NCBI GenBank assembly: GCA_020352595.1
Contig: CP070682.1
Span: forward strand, 1,322,440 to 1,328,081
Direction: 5' to 3'
Origin: a bacterium
Lineage (GTDB): Bacteria; BMS3Abin14
DNA: 5,642 bases
Part shown: positions 5,230 through 5,642 of the stretch, piece by piece
Position numbering within the stretch: the first letter of the stretch is position 1
Layout: every line of letters begins with the position of its first letter
Made by a program: the position numbers and the translations under genes
Notes under the pieces: generated by a model
Database searches by the model: none
What the model saw: only the letters and a program-made list of their open reading frames with translations
What the model was told of the DNA's origin: nothing

Positions 5230-5642
5230 TGAAGCGTGCGATCGCGAAACTGCCATGGGTGTTGGCGGCCTTTGCCCTGATAGTCGCCGGGTGTGCGGCT
5301 CCCAAGAGCCAGATGCGCACCTCGGTGGAGGAGGCGGCCCAGTCCAGCGTCCTCTCGGTGACCGGCGAAGAGCTGCCTGACAGGGTCCGGTTGAACATCG
5401 AGGGTTCCACTCCCCTCGCATACACGGTGTTCAGGCTCTCCGAACCGCTGAGACTGATCGTGGATCTGGCGGACACGGATGTCACCGGACTGGGCGAACA
5501 GGTGACCGTGGACATGGGCAACGTCTCCGCGGTCCATCCCATCCAGTTCGACGAGGAAGCGGGCCGCATCGGCCGCCTTGAGATCTCCCTCCTCGAACTG
5601 TGGGAGTACGAGACGAGCCGTGCCGACAACACCATCGTCATC
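5229..5642 (+). CDS. pilQ: PilQ, type IV pilus secretin, N-terminal part (cut by right edge)
   Basis: PilQ forms the outer-membrane pore through which the pilus passes. The 138 visible residues begin MKRAIAK, continue with a hydrophobic stretch (8-20) and a canonical lipobox VAGC (19-22), then a short spacer and an AMIN domain (about 50-130). The AMIN signature is YTVFRLSEPLRLIVDL (65-80). AMIN domains bind peptidoglycan and precede the N0/N1 and secretin domains, which lie beyond the window. The frame is open at the right edge. The start is fixed by a GGGGAG ribosome site and the TGATG overlap with pilP. A lipidated secretin is unlike the best-studied pilotin-dependent PilQ proteins. Order after pilP and the AMIN domain make the identity strong even without the secretin domain. 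Confidence 0.92.
   Translation, partial: MKRAIAKLPWVLAAFALIVAGCAAPKSQMRTSVEEAAQSSVLSVTGEELPDRVRLNIEGSTPLAYTVFRLSEPLRLIVDLADTDVTGLGEQVTVDMGNVSAVHPIQFDEEAGRIGRLEISLLELWEYETSRADNTIVI

Noticed and set aside
1..5642. CRISPR arrays, tRNA/rRNA genes, insertion sequences, attachment sites
   Set aside because: No spaced direct repeats, cloverleaf-like or rRNA-like sequence, transposase frame or terminal inverted repeats were found on either strand.

Overview
The window carries type IV pilus (T4P) machinery genes from a GC-rich bacterium. Gene order, the small Xre-type gene in front of pilM, frequent AGG arginine codons and protein style suggest a deltaproteobacterial (Desulfobacterota / Desulfuromonadia-like) genome. 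That placement is inferred from style only. All genes are on the + strand.

Left part (1-1907): the 3' end of an unidentified gene runs in from the left edge. After 19 nt comes a long PilX-type gene, which encodes a pilin-like N-terminal helix fused to a very large, glycine/asparagine-rich, beta-strand-rich extracellular part. This looks like the end of a minor-pilin operon. A hairpin with a short T run (1987-2010) probably ends it.

Middle (1908-2224): this gene-free stretch has two distinct parts. The first about 80 bases are GC-rich and contain a tandem heptamer. From about 2010 the DNA becomes extremely AT-rich and holds a clear sigma-70-type promoter (TTGACA, 17-bp spacer, CATAGT). Four AAATTT-like blocks in exact 10-bp register follow, embedded in a dyad that begins at the predicted transcription start.

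Right part (2225-5642): a tightly packed operon, xre-like regulator - pilM - pilN - pilO - pilP - pilQ (pilQ cut by the right edge). PilM is a cytoplasmic actin-like protein that docks on the N-terminal tail of PilN. PilN and PilO form the inner-membrane coiled-coil alignment complex. PilP bridges it to the outer-membrane secretin PilQ. Junctions overlap (ATGA at pilM/pilN and pilO/pilP, TGATG at pilP/pilQ), pointing to translational coupling and fixed stoichiometry.

The core operon is a known system. The parts that deserve a second look are the leader and its possible link to the small Xre protein, the oversized PilX-like protein, a canonical lipobox on PilQ beside a poor one on PilP, and an Asn replacing the expected Asp in the second phosphate motif of PilM.
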